Both the position numbers and the translations under genes were made by a program. From the NCBI GenBank assembly GCA_963799395.1, contig CAWCWZ010000071.1, forward strand, positions 62,001 through 126,000: a stretch of 64,000 nt of DNA, given 5' to 3'. The DNA is from Bog-752 sp963799395 (lineage in GTDB: Bacteria > Actinomycetota > Thermoleophilia > UBA2241). A model generated the notes under the pieces. That model was not told where the DNA came from. It saw only the letters and a list, made by a program, of their open reading frames with translations, and searched no databases. Of this stretch, positions 54,150-63,798 are shown one piece after another (within the stretch, counting starts at the first letter, position 1; each line of letters opens with the position of its first letter).

Positions 54150-56507
54150 ATGAGTCAGCCGTTCAAGGGCGTCATCAACGTCGACATCCGCGACTCAAAG
54201 CCGGACTGGTCGCCGTTCGAGCCGCCGAAGGCGCCCAAAGGCGCGGCCAACGTTGTCTACATCGTGCTCGACGACGTGGGCTTCAGCGCCATGAGCTGCT
54301 ACGGCGGGCCGATCCCGACGCCGAACATCGACAAGATCGCCGCCGACGGCGTGCGCTACACGCAGTGGCACACCACCGCGCTCTGCTCGCCGACGCGCTC
54401 GTGCCTGCTCACCGGCCGCAACCACACGCGTAACTCCATGGCCTGCATCACCGAGGCGGCGATCGGGTTTCCCAACGCGAGCGGCACCATCCCGCCCGAG
54501 AACGGCATGCTGCCCGAGATCCTCGGCGAGCTGGGCTGGAACACCTACATGGTCGGCAAGTGGCATCTGTGCCCCACCGACGAGATGAACCTGGCCGCGC
54601 CGCGGCGCAACTGGCCCTCCGGGCGCGGCTTCGAACGCTGGTACGGCTTTCTCGGCGCCGAGACCAACCAGTGGTATCCCGACCTGGTCTACGACAACCA
54701 CCCCGTCGACCCGCCCACGACGCCCGCGGAGGGCTACCACCTTACAGACGACATCACCGACAAGGCGCTCGAGTTCATCAAGGACGCCAAGGCGATCGCG
54801 CCCGACAAGCCGTTCTTTCTGTACTACGCGCCCGGCGCCTGCCACGCGCCACACCACGCGCCCAAGGAGTGGATCGACAGGTTCAAGGGCCAGTTCGACA
54901 TGGGCTACGAAGCGCTCCGCGAGCAGACGCTGGCGCGCCAGAAGAAGATGGGTCTGGTGCCGCCCGACACCGAGCTGCCGCCGGTCAATCCCATCGGCAC
55001 GCCCGAGACCCGCTCGGGCCCCGACGGCAAGCCGTTTCCGATCATGGATGTCACCAAGCCGTGGGCCTCACTGTCCGACGGCGAGAAGGAGCTCTTCAGT
55101 CGTATGGCCGAGGTCTACGCGGGCTTCCTGGCCCACGCCGACCACCACATCGGCCGCCTGCTCGACTACCTCGAGTTCATCGGCGAGCGCGAGAACACGC
55201 TGGTGCTCCTGGTGTCCGACAATGGCGCCAGCGGTGAGGGCGGCCCCAACGGCTCGGTCAACGAGTGCCGGCTGTTCAACGGCATGCCCGACGACCTCGA
55301 CTCCGCCCTCGCCATGCTCGACGAGCTCGGCGGTCCCAAGACCTACAACCACTACGCCAACGGCTGGGCGATGGCCTTCAACACCCCGTTCAAGATGTGG
55401 AAGCGCTACGAGTTCAACGGCGGCACGGCCGACCCGTGCATCATCTCGTGGCCGGCGGGCCTGAAGGCCAAGGGCGAGATCAGGGAGCAGTACCATCACG
55501 CGATCGACCTCGTGCCGACGGTCCTCGACTGCCTGGGCGTCGAGGCCCCGCCGACGATCAAGGGCCACGTGCAGAGCGACTTCGACGGCGTGAGCATGCG
55601 CTACAGCTTCGACGACGCCAAGGCCGAGGGCGCGCGCAAGACGCAGTTCTACTGCATGCTCGGGTCGCGGGGGATCTGGCACGAAGGCTGGAAGGCCGTG
55701 ACGACCCACCCCACGGTCGCCGGCTGGAGCAACTTCAACGACGACACCTGGGAGCTGTACCACACCGACGTCGACCGCTCCGAGCTCCACGATCTGGCCA
55801 AGGAGAACTGGGCGAAGCTCCGGGAGCTGCAGAGCCTGTGGTTCGCCGAAGCCGGCAGGAACGGGGCGTTTCCGCTCGACGACCGCTCGCCGCTCGAGAT
55901 CATCCTGACGCCGCGGCCGCTGCTCGCGCCGCCGCGCAATCGGTATGCTTACTTCCCCGACACGGCCGACGTGCCCGAGGCGCAGGCCGTCAACGTCCGC
56001 AACCGCTCGTTCTCGATCGGGGCGCTCGTCGACATCCCCACGCCCGGAGCCGCGGGCGTCCTGTTCGCCCACGGCGCGCGCTTCGGCGGACACGCCCTCT
56101 ACGTCAAGGACGAGCGGCTGCGCTACGTCAACAGCTTCTGCGGCATGGTCGAGCAGAAGATCGACGCCACCGAGGACGTCCCGACGGGCGAGAACCTGAT
56201 CCTCTCCGCGTCGTTCGCCAAGGAAGGCGAGGACCCGCCCGGTGTGGCCAACGGCACCCTGTCGCTCTACTACGGCGACAAGAAGGTCGGCGAGGGCCAC
56301 ATCAAGACCCAGCCGGGCGCCTTTTCGCTCGCCGGCGAGGGCCTCTGCGTCGGGCGCGACAGCGGCGAGCCGGTCACCGACGACTACCCGGGCGAAGCGC
56401 CGCACCGGTTCACGGGCGGCACGATCAAGCGGGTGGCCGTCGACGTCAGTGGTGAGCCCTACGTCGATCTCGAACGCGAAGCCGTGGCGATGCTGAGCCG
56501 CGAGTGA
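54150..56507 (+). CDS. Arylsulfatase-type sulfatase
   Basis: 785 residues, longer than most sulfatases. The active-site motif CSPTRSCLLTGRN has Cys79, which must become formylglycine for activity. Metal residues are in VYIVLDDVG (Asp) and LVSDNGASGEGG. The catalytic and metal domain spans ~35-560; a further beta-rich domain (~600-785, IGALVDIPTPGAAGVLFAHGARFGGHALYV) is typical of the large AslA/arylsulfatase A-like group in actinobacteria. No signal peptide is visible, so it is probably cytosolic. No formylglycine-generating enzyme is in this window. Hydrolyses an unknown sulfate ester. Confidence 0.92.
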   Translation: MSQPFKGVINVDIRDSKPDWSPFEPPKAPKGAANVVYIVLDDVGFSAMSCYGGPIPTPNIDKIAADGVRYTQWHTTALCSPTRSCLLTGRNHTRNSMACITEAAIGFPNASGTIPPENGMLPEILGELGWNTYMVGKWHLCPTDEMNLAAPRRNWPSGRGFERWYGFLGAETNQWYPDLVYDNHPVDPPTTPAEGYHLTDDITDKALEFIKDAKAIAPDKPFFLYYAPGACHAPHHAPKEWIDRFKGQFDMGYEALREQTLARQKKMGLVPPDTELPPVNPIGTPETRSGPDGKPFPIMDVTKPWASLSDGEKELFSRMAEVYAGFLAHADHHIGRLLDYLEFIGERENTLVLLVSDNGASGEGGPNGSVNECRLFNGMPDDLDSALAMLDELGGPKTYNHYANGWAMAFNTPFKMWKRYEFNGGTADPCIISWPAGLKAKGEIREQYHHAIDLVPTVLDCLGVEAPPTIKGHVQSDFDGVSMRYSFDDAKAEGARKTQFYCMLGSRGIWHEGWKAVTTHPTVAGWSNFNDDTWELYHTDVDRSELHDLAKENWAKLRELQSLWFAEAGRNGAFPLDDRSPLEIILTPRPLLAPPRNRYAYFPDTADVPEAQAVNVRNRSFSIGALVDIPTPGAAGVLFAHGARFGGHALYVKDERLRYVNSFCGMVEQKIDATEDVPTGENLILSASFAKEGEDPPGVANGTLSLYYGDKKVGEGHIKTQPGAFSLAGEGLCVGRDSGEPVTDDYPGEAPHRFTGGTIKRVAVDVSGEPYVDLEREAVAMLSRE

Positions 56508-56527
56508 CCCCTGCGCGGCAACGTGGT

Positions 56528-56552
56528 CCGCGGCGGGCCGGCCGGGCCGCGG
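56528..56552. terminator. Possible bidirectional hairpin
   Basis: 7-bp GC stem between the convergent sulfatase and antiporter genes, with an 11-base loop that is itself partly self-complementary. Weaker than the other terminators here. Confidence 0.35.
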
Positions 56553-56567
56553 TCGCCGCCCGGTCGG

Positions 56568-57862
56568 TCAGCCGGATGCAGGCTCGTCGGCGGCCGGCTG
56601 GCGACGAAAGCGCGGCGCCTTGGTGGGGACGGCTTCCTGAGCCTCAGGCCGGGCCGCCGTGTGGGCCGCGTACCAGCGATGGTAGAGGCGCACGAGCGGC
56701 GCCGACGTGAGGCCGTGGGCGACCACGCTGAGAGCGACCGTACAGGTCACGACGGTGAACAGGAGCTGCCCGTCGGGCACGTGGTCGTCGAGGGCGATCA
56801 GGGCGAAGACGATCGAGGCCAGGCCGCGCGGCCCGAACCAGCCGAGGAAGGCCACTGTGGGGCGCCGGGCGCGGCTGCGCAGCATGGCGACGGCGACCGG
56901 CGCCATGCGCACCAAGGTGAGGCTGAGCACGGCGTAGAGCGCGACCTGCCAGGTCACGAGACTCAGCTCCTTGCCGAGCGCGAGCGCGCCGAACCCGACC
57001 CAGGTGACGGCGGCGAGCAGTCCGCCGGCGTCCTCGGTGAACTGCAGGTGCCGCAGGCCGCCGGCGCCGCCCGTGCGCCGGAAGGCCGCGCCGCCGACGA
57101 AGGCGGCGATGAAGCCGCTGCCACCCAGCGCCTGGGCCGCGGCGTAGGCGATGATCGCCGTGGCCAGCGTGAACGTCTGCCGCCACGGGCCCTCCATCCA
57201 GCCGCGCCGGTCGGCCCACCGCACCAGCGCTCCGCCGGCGAGACCGGCCGCGACGCCGACGGCCAGCCCCCAGCCGATCTGGCTGGCCGCGCGCTCGACC
57301 ACGGCCACCAGAGGCCGGGAGTGCAGGTGAGCCAGGCTGAGGTCGACCAGGACGAGGAAGAACGGCACGGCGAGGCCATCGTTCAGTCCGCTCTCGACGT
57401 TCAGCGCCTGCCGCACCCGGGCCGGCACGGCCGTGTCGGTGACCACGCGCTGACCGAGCGCGGCGTCGGTCGACGACAGCATGACGGCCAGGAGCGCCAC
57501 CGCCGAGAACGAGAGGGCCGGAAAGACGGCGAGTCCGGCGAGCGTGCCGGCCAGCATGGTGAGCGGCAGGCCGATCAGCAGGAGACGTCCCGGCCAGGCA
57601 AGCTGCCGGCGCAGCGCCGGCAGGTCTATGCGGGCCGCGTCGCTGAAGAGCAGGAGGGCGAGCGCCAGCTCGGCGATGAGCTCCGCCGTGTGCCCGTGAG
57701 CGGCACGTCGAGCGGCACGTCGAGCCAGCCCAACACCGACGTCCCCACGAGTAGGCCGGCGATCATGAGTACGAGTGCCGAGGTGACGCCCCGTTCGTCG
57801 AGCGGTCGCGAGAAGGTGGCGTAGGCGATCAGGATCGCGGCGATGACGATCAGCGAGATCAT
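56568..57862 (-). CDS. CPA1-type cation:proton antiporter, frameshifted
   Basis: About 430 residues, 12-13 spans. Diagnostic motifs are SSTDAALGQRVVTD and ALNVESGLNDGLAVPFFL (the ion-binding Asp-Glu/Asn-Asp region) and FLGWFGPRGLASIVFAL near the C-terminus. The N-terminal span (LIVIAAILIAYATFSRPL) is in a different frame: VPLTGT must join AELIAELALALLLF across a shift near 57690. It exchanges Na+ or K+ for protons. ATG 57862; it ends near the sulfatase gene, to which it is convergent. Confidence 0.88.
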
Positions 57863-57998
57863 GACGGCATCGTAGCGCCGGCCGGGCCCCGTGGCACGTC
57901 GTCCCGGCCGGCCACGGATGGTGCGCGCGGGCCGGCGCGGCCGTCGTCGTCCATGCCCTCGAGGCGAGCGGGCGAGCGGCGGCCGCGCTTCGGCGCGG

Positions 57999-58848
57999 CT
58001 ATTGCAGAGCGCCCGAGCCGGCCCGGCGGGCGCTTTCGTCGCCGCCCGGACCGCGCAGCACGTAGGCGATGCCCACGGCGATCAGGGCGCCCACGGGCGG
58101 GCCGATCAGGTAGACCCACCAGTCGGTGAAGCGCCACAGGGCGATGGCCGGGCCCCAGCGAGCGCGCCGTGTTCATCGAGGCGCCGCTCACCGAGGCGCC
58201 GATCATGCCGGCCAGGGCGATGAAGCTACCGACGCCGAGGGCGGCGCCCCAGCCCACCGACTGGGCGCCCGACGAGACGCCGAGGATGACGCTTACCAGG
58301 CCGGTCGTGAGGACGATCTCCCAGAGAAGCGCGGTCGTGGCGCTGATGCCCGGGCCGGGCAGGGTGAGGCCGGCGTTGCCCTGCTTGCCCAGCAGGGCGA
58401 CCAGCAGCAGCGTGGCGAGGATGGCGCCGACGAACTGGGCGACGATGTAGAGCGGCACGCGCCGCCAGGGAAAGTCGCCGCGCAAAGCGAAGGCCAGGCT
58501 GACCCCGGGGTTCAGATGGGCGCCCGAGATGGCGCCCATGAAGAGGATGATGCTCAGGACCATCATGGCGGGCGCGGTCACCAGGATGAACTGCGGGATC
58601 TGGCTGCCGCCGAACTTGGCGTTGACGATGCCGCCGCCGGCGGCCACGAAGACCAGCATGAAGGTGCCGAGCAGCTCCGAGAACAGGCGGCGCCACTCGT
58701 AGCGGTCGTCGTGGAAATCGACCATCGACTGCAGCTGGCGCACGGTGTGGGTCGCCTCGGCGACGGCGGCCACCGAGCGGCGGTGCGCCGCGAGCTCGTC
58801 GTCTGTCGGCCCCGCGCCGCCTGGCTTTGGCTCTTGTGTCTCGGCCAT
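57999..58848 (-). CDS. Aquaporin/MIP-family channel with altered NPA motif, frameshifted
   Basis: About 283 residues. A ~45-residue soluble N-terminus precedes six spans. The two half-helix motifs are SGAHLNPGVS (NPG, not NPA) and SGASMNTARS (NTA, not NPA), so both pore asparagines are kept but the following residues differ from the consensus. The third-helix YIVAQFVGAILAT and the final WWVYLIGPPVGALIA are normal. One extra base near 58157 breaks the frame after NTARSLGP; the corrected stop is at 57999. It may conduct water, glycerol or small gases. GGAAG before ATG 58848. Confidence 0.87.
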
Positions 58849-59038
58849 GCTCACTTCCTTCGATCGCTCTGGCCCATTGCCGCAAACGCGGTTCCAGCCG
58901 TGGCGCCGTAACGGCGTCGCGTCCTGTAAGGCGCTTGCGTTCGTACTACATACCAGCCGCGCCCCGGTTCTTGCACCGTTTGGCGACTGCCGTGGCGAGT
59001 GGAGGATCCGCGCAGCGGCGCCTTCCCGGCGCGGTCTG

Positions 59039-60527
59039 TCAGATCTCGGCCGAGAACAGCCTCGCGAAGGAGTTGCGGAACCGCTGCCAGCGACCCACCG
59101 AGCGCACGTCCTGCAGCGTCATCTCGCGACAGTGCAGCAAGTCGCGCTCGAAGATGTCCTCGAGCTGCCGGGCGCGCTCCTGGTCGAAGATCCACACCAT
59201 GAGCTCCTTGTGCAGGCGCAGGCTGCGGATGTCCATGTTCATGGTGCCGACGGCGCAGATCCGCGAGTCTACGGCGATGGTCTTGGCGTGGAAGAAGCCG
59301 GCCTCGTAGAGGTAGACGTGCGCCCCGGCGCGCAGCAGCGGCTCGTAGTAGGTCTGGGCCGCCCAGAACGGCAGCTTCTTGTCGATCAGGCCGGTCATCA
59401 TGAAGCGCAGGTCGACTCCGGACAGCGCGGCGTTGATCATGGCGTCGTACATGCCCTGGTCGGGCACGAAGTACGGCGACTGGATCTTCAGCGTGCGCTC
59501 GGCGCGGGAGATAGCGATCATGTGCGCGCGCCGGCCGGCTTCCCATGGGTCTTCAATGGTGTGCGCGACGACCTGCGTGAGGACTTGCCCGTTCGTGGCG
59601 CCATTCTGGGCGGGGGGCAGAAAGCGATCCTCCAGAAGGTCGTCGTGTTCGTCTTCGAACCAGCGCATGGCGAACAGCTTCTGCAGCTCGGCGACCGCCT
59701 GCCCGGTCATGCGCAGGTGGGTGTCGCGCCAGCTCGCGAAGCGCGTGCCGCCGTCGATGTACTCCTGGCCCAGGTTCATGCCGCCGGTGTAGCCGATCAC
59801 GCCGTCGATCACCACGATCTTGCGGTGATTGCGGTAGTTCGAGCTTGAAGATGTACTTCACGTCGGCGCTCACCTTGGCGCCGGCGGCGGCCAGCTTGTG
59901 CAGCTCGTCCTTCTTGAAGCTGATGCTGCCGACGTAGTCGTAGAGGATGCGCACCTCGACGCCCGCCGCGAGGCGGTCGAGCAGGATCGCGGTGATCCGC
60001 GCGGTGAGCTCGTCCTGCTCCCAGATGAAGTACTCCATGTGGATGAACGAGGTCGCGGCGGCCAGGTCCTGCTCGAGGCGCGAGAACTTCTCGGCGCCCG
60101 TGGCGAAGATCTCGAGAGTGTCGGCCGGCAGCGGCGACGAGCCGCTCTCCATGCGTATGGTCGCCGAGATGTCGGCTGCCAGGCTGTCGCCGTACTGAGC
60201 GGTGAAGCGTTCCTGGGCGGCGCCGTTGCGCTCGTAGACGGGGCGCATCTTGGCCTTGACCGCCGCCACGTACCCCTCGGCCCAGTGCCGGCGGGCGGTG
60301 ATGATCTTCCAGTCCCTCCCGAAGAACAAAAAGAACAGGAGCCCGACTACGGGCAGGAAGATCAGCACGAGCAGCCAGACCAGCGTGCTGCCCGGCTCGC
60401 GGTTGTCGTAGATCAGGAGCACGACGACGACCGCCCAGTACGCGAGGAGCGGCAGGACGAGCCACCACGGCAGCCTCCCGAGTGGGCCCAGGTTCAGGTC
60501 TGCCAGAAGGAAGGTGAGCGCGACCAT
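59039..60527 (-). CDS. cls: Cardiolipin synthase (phospholipase D family), frameshifted
   Basis: About 495 residues. Two N-terminal membrane spans (LPWWLVLPLLAYWAVVVVLLI and STLVWLLVLIFLPVVGLLFFLF) precede two PLD catalytic motifs: NYRNHRKIVVIDG and FFHAKTIAVDSR (His-Lys-Asp each). It joins two phosphatidylglycerols into cardiolipin. One extra base near 59842 separates the halves; YIFKL must join NYRNHRK directly. Length and topology are typical of bacterial ClsA. Upstream lies a 73-base gap to the SixA gene of the same strand. Confidence 0.92.
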
Positions 60528-60600
60528 ACCGCCTCAGTTCGTCGACCGCAGGAGCGGCGCAATTCTATCCGAGCCGTAACGGGCGCGGGCTCGTACGGGT

Positions 60601-61084
60601 CTACCGTCCGGCAAGGTCCTTCGGCGGCAGCAGCCAGACCAGCTCCCCGCCCGCGAAGGACAGCTCGGCGACGTCGACGCGGGCCAGGCCGCCCTTCTTG
60701 CAGACCACTCTGCCGCCACCGATCAGCTCGGCGATGATCTCGCTGAAGTCGGGCTCGTGACCTACGAGCATGATGACGGCGGCCACGGGGCGGTCCTCGA
60801 GCAGGTCACGCAGCCCGCCGGCGTCGAAGCCGGGAGCGAGCCGCTCGTCTTCGACCACCCGGTCGTCCATGCCCAGTCCGGCCGCCGGCGATCTCGGCCG
60901 TCTGGCGGGCCCGCACAAGCGGGCTCGTGACGATGAGCTCGGGCGCGACACCGAGCTCGGCGAGCCTCACCGCGGTGCGCTCCATCGCCTTGCGGCCGCG
61001 CGCGGTCAAGGGCCGCGCCCGGTCGTCGCCCTCCCAGGTCTCGCGCTCCTCGGCGATCCCGTGACGCAGGAACAGGATCTCCAT
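60601..61084 (-). CDS. SixA-type phosphohistidine phosphatase, frameshifted
   Basis: About 160 residues, histidine-phosphatase fold. The catalytic RHG motif is FLRHGIAEE (phospho-accepting His at 8), with TSPLVRARQTAEI and VGHEPDFSEIIAELIGGG as the usual downstream motifs (second His in VGHEPD). The frame shifts near 60888. SixA removes phosphate from histidine-phosphorylated proteins. It is the last gene of a four-gene operon headed by the PASTA protein, with only a six-base gap before it. Confidence 0.88.
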
Positions 61085-61090
61085 CGGCGG

Positions 61091-61552
61091 TCAGATACGG
61101 CCACCGGCCCGGCGGCGCGAGCGGCGGCGCATGCCGGCGACCGAGACCGGCGACAGGGGCCGGCCGAAGGGGTCGATGAACAGCGAGCACGACCTCGAGC
61201 TTGACGGCACGCTGCCCTCGAGCACGGCGATCTTGTACGTGATGAGGTCGCCCTCGAGCCGGGGCTCCTGCAACACGAAGATGGCGTCGTCGATCGAGTC
61301 GGCTTCGTCTAGGAACGACAGCACCGCGTTGGGCGGGTCGTCGGCGAAGCTGTTCTCGCCCTCGGCCCAGAGTTCGACGAACTGCCGCGGGGTGAGATGC
61401 CCGACGACGCGCTCCGGCCGGTCCGAGAAGAACAGCGTCGCCGGCGACAGTCCGTGGAGCGTGAGACGCTCACCGTCGAAGGTCATCTCGTGCGCGGACT
61501 GCACGAACATGGCGCTCATCTCTTCGAGTTGTTTCTCGATGTCGTCGGGCAT
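61091..61552 (-). CDS. Conserved protein of unknown function (copy B of a paralogous pair)
   Basis: 153 residues, paralogue of the protein at 49532. Shared stretches are LHGLSPATLFFSDRPERVVGHL, AEGENSFADDPPNAVLSF and SLFIDPFGRPLSPVSVAG, and both start with an acidic helix (PDDIEKQLEEMSAMF) and end in a run of basic residues. It differs in having a Ser-rich loop (VPSSSRSCS). Third gene of the PASTA-kinase operon, six bases after the zipper gene and six bases before SixA. Its unusual invariance suggests a structural or binding role. No family name recognised. Confidence 0.72.
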   Translation of the reverse strand: MPDDIEKQLEEMSAMFVQSAHEMTFDGERLTLHGLSPATLFFSDRPERVVGHLTPRQFVELWAEGENSFADDPPNAVLSFLDEADSIDDAIFVLQEPRLEGDLITYKIAVLEGSVPSSSRSCSLFIDPFGRPLSPVSVAGMRRRSRRRAGGRI

Positions 61553-61558
61553 GGCGGC

Positions 61559-62086
61559 TCACCTTCCGGTCGGAGACGGGGGCGGCGCTTCGTGCTCGGC
61601 CTCGGCCAGCGCCGCGGCGAACTCGTGGTGCTTGACGTCGAGCTGTCTGACGACGCGACGCCGCGCGCCCGACAGGATACGTTCGGTCTGCTCGCGAAGC
61701 GCCGGCGAACCCAGCACGATCAGCGCCGCGTCGCCCGAATCGAGGGCCTCGCCGAGCTCCTTCACGTCGGCCCGGGACATGCCCTTCCACAGGTGTCCGC
61801 CGAGGCCGCCGGCAAGGCCGCCGACGATCCCGCCGACGATGATCGACGGCGGGAACAGCAGGCCCACCACGGCGCCGGCGCCGATCCCCGTCCAGGCGGC
61901 GTGCTGGGTCGGCTTCTCTTGCTTGCGCAGCTTCACGCGGCCATCCTCGTCCTTTTCGACCAGGGCCGCGTCGTAGGTGCCGACCCGGCCCGAGCGGTGC
62001 AGCTCGGCGAGCTCCTCGAAGTCCTGCTCGGCGCGGGCCGGGCTTTCGTAGACGCCCAGGTAGAGGACGAGTCCGTCGGTCGCCAT
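61559..62086 (-). CDS. Glycine-zipper membrane-associated protein, DUF1269-like (copy B)
   Basis: 175 residues, paralogue of the protein at 46282. Alpha/beta start (LVLYLGVYESPARAEQDFEEL), then GTYDAALVEKDEDG, a conserved EKPTQHAAWTGI, a Gly-rich hydrophobic centre (GAVVGLLFPPSIIVGGIVGGLAGGLGGHLW) and a C-terminal helical tail (KGMSRADVKELGEALDSGDAALIVLG). One base separates it from the PASTA gene stop, so it is co-translated. I infer a membrane-associated partner of the PASTA protein; function is unknown. Confidence 0.72.
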   Translation of the reverse strand: MATDGLVLYLGVYESPARAEQDFEELAELHRSGRVGTYDAALVEKDEDGRVKLRKQEKPTQHAAWTGIGAGAVVGLLFPPSIIVGGIVGGLAGGLGGHLWKGMSRADVKELGEALDSGDAALIVLGSPALREQTERILSGARRRVVRQLDVKHHEFAAALAEAEHEAPPPSPTGR

Positions 62087-62087
62087 G

Positions 62088-63653
62088 TCAGGGGCTCGGC
62101 GTCGTCGGAGGGCCGGTCGAGACGACGATCGTCACGGTCGTGCCCGGCTGGGCCAGCACCCCGGCGGCGGGCGATTGGCCCGACACCGTGCCGGCTGGCA
62201 CAGTCGAGCTAGGGATCTGGTCGACAACCACGGCAAAGCCCGCGGACTGCAGGGCCGAGGTCGCCTGCGACTGGCTCTGGCCGACCACGTTGGGCACGGC
62301 CGTCGCGGAGGGCGTCGCCGTCGGCGTCGGTCCCCGCGAGACGGTGATCGCGACCTGCGAGCCGGCCGGCGCCTCGACGCCGGCGCTGGGGGCCTGGCCG
62401 GTGACCGTTCCCGAGGGCGCCGAACCGCTGTAGATGAGCGTGACGATGCCCAGCGACAGGCCGGCGCCGGTGATCGCCGCTTTGGCCGAAGATTCGGTCA
62501 TGCCGATGACGTTGGGCACGGTCTGCACCGTCGTGCCCACGGCCACGAGGTTGATGGCGACGCCCTTCTTGGCCTGCGTGCCCGCCCCGGGCGTCTGCGA
62601 GAGGATGGTCCCCTGCGGCTTGCCGACGCCCTGCTGATAGGCGACCGAGCCGACCTTGAAGCCGGCCTGGTCGAGGGTCGCCGTGGCGCTCGTCAGCGTC
62701 GAGCCGACGACGTTGGGGACGGCGCTCTTCTGGGCGAAGACCCCCGTCGCCCACAACACCGCGACGACGACCGCGAGGGCTACGACGCCGGCCACGATCC
62801 ACGGCCAGATCTTGCGCCCGGACCGGGCGGGGGGCGCGCTCGTCACCGGTGGCGCGACCCGCGTCGCCTGGAGCTCGTTCTCGAGCGCCTGGAAGAGATC
62901 ACGACCGGCGACGTAGCGGTCTTCGGGGGGTTTGGCGAGCGCCCGCAAGATCACGGCTTCGAACGAAGCCGGGACCGCCGGGTTGAGCTGACGCGGCGGG
63001 ATGACGGGAGCGCCCACGTGGTCCTGGGCGACCGCAAAGGCGTTCTGGCCGTCGAACGGCAGGCGTCCGGTGACGAGCTGATAGAGGACCACGCCGAGGC
63101 TGTAGACGTCGGAGGCGGGCACCAGCGGGCGACCGAGCGCCTCTTCGGGGCTGACGTAGGCGGCATTGCGGGGCGGCGCTTCCTCGGTCAGGTCGGCTCC
63201 ACCCTGGGCCTGCGCGAGGCCCGCGTCGATCAACACGACGCTGCCGTCGGGTTTCTGGATCAGGGTGGCGGGCTTAACGCCCCCGTGGACGATGCCGTGC
63301 TCGTGGAGGGACGCGAGACCGAGCGACGCTTGGGCGCCCAGCGCGGCCGCGGCCTGGGGCGACAGGACGCTGGCCTCACCCAGCACGTGACCGAGGTCGC
63401 TCCCGGCGACGGGCTCGGCGGCGACAGAGACGAACTGGCCCTGCTGCTCCCAGCCCAGCACGTGCTCGTTGTGCGGGCCGGCGACGGCGCTCAGACGGGC
63501 GATGGCCTGCAGGAACATGTCGGGGGCCACCGGCTTGACCGTCTTGATCACCGCCTCGGCGCCCTCGGCGGTCACCGCCCGTTGCGCCTTGAGGGCGTCG
63601 CCGGGCGAGAGGTCGGCGACGATCCTGTAGGTCTCCTCGAATCCGTTGGCCAT
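62088..63653 (-). CDS. PASTA-domain Ser/Thr kinase homologue lacking catalytic aspartate (pseudokinase)
   Basis: 521 residues. N-terminal kinase-like domain (~10-275): the Lys of EAVIKTVKP is kept, but the glycine loop is degenerate, the HRD motif reads VHGGVKPATL (His-Gly-Gly, Asp lost), DFG reads LIDAGLAQ, and APE reads SPEE. Then one membrane span (IWPWIVAGVVALAVVVAVLW, about 290-312) and three PASTA domains (starting SAVPNVVGSTL, QTVPNVIGMTE, TAVPNVVGQSQ), which in PknB-type kinases bind peptidoglycan fragments. A Thr/Pro-rich linker precedes the third. It probably senses cell-wall state without phosphorylating. Upstream of three co-oriented genes at gaps of 1, 6 and 6 bases. ATG 63653. 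Confidence 0.88.
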   Translation of the reverse strand: MANGFEETYRIVADLSPGDALKAQRAVTAEGAEAVIKTVKPVAPDMFLQAIARLSAVAGPHNEHVLGWEQQGQFVSVAAEPVAGSDLGHVLGEASVLSPQAAAALGAQASLGLASLHEHGIVHGGVKPATLIQKPDGSVVLIDAGLAQAQGGADLTEEAPPRNAAYVSPEEALGRPLVPASDVYSLGVVLYQLVTGRLPFDGQNAFAVAQDHVGAPVIPPRQLNPAVPASFEAVILRALAKPPEDRYVAGRDLFQALENELQATRVAPPVTSAPPARSGRKIWPWIVAGVVALAVVVAVLWATGVFAQKSAVPNVVGSTLTSATATLDQAGFKVGSVAYQQGVGKPQGTILSQTPGAGTQAKKGVAINLVAVGTTVQTVPNVIGMTESSAKAAITGAGLSLGIVTLIYSGSAPSGTVTGQAPSAGVEAPAGSQVAITVSRGPTPTATPSATAVPNVVGQSQSQATSALQSAGFAVVVDQIPSSTVPAGTVSGQSPAAGVLAQPGTTVTIVVSTGPPTTPSP

Positions 63654-63798
63654 CAGCGAAGTCCACTCCCTTCTGCGCCCTGGTCGAGGACGCGCCGGGC
63701 ATCGGGCCGGATGGTCGCGCGGCCATGGCTTCCGCGCCACTTCCGGTCGTACCATGCCCCGCCCGGGGCAAAGAGGCGACCGTTATCCGGGACGGGCG

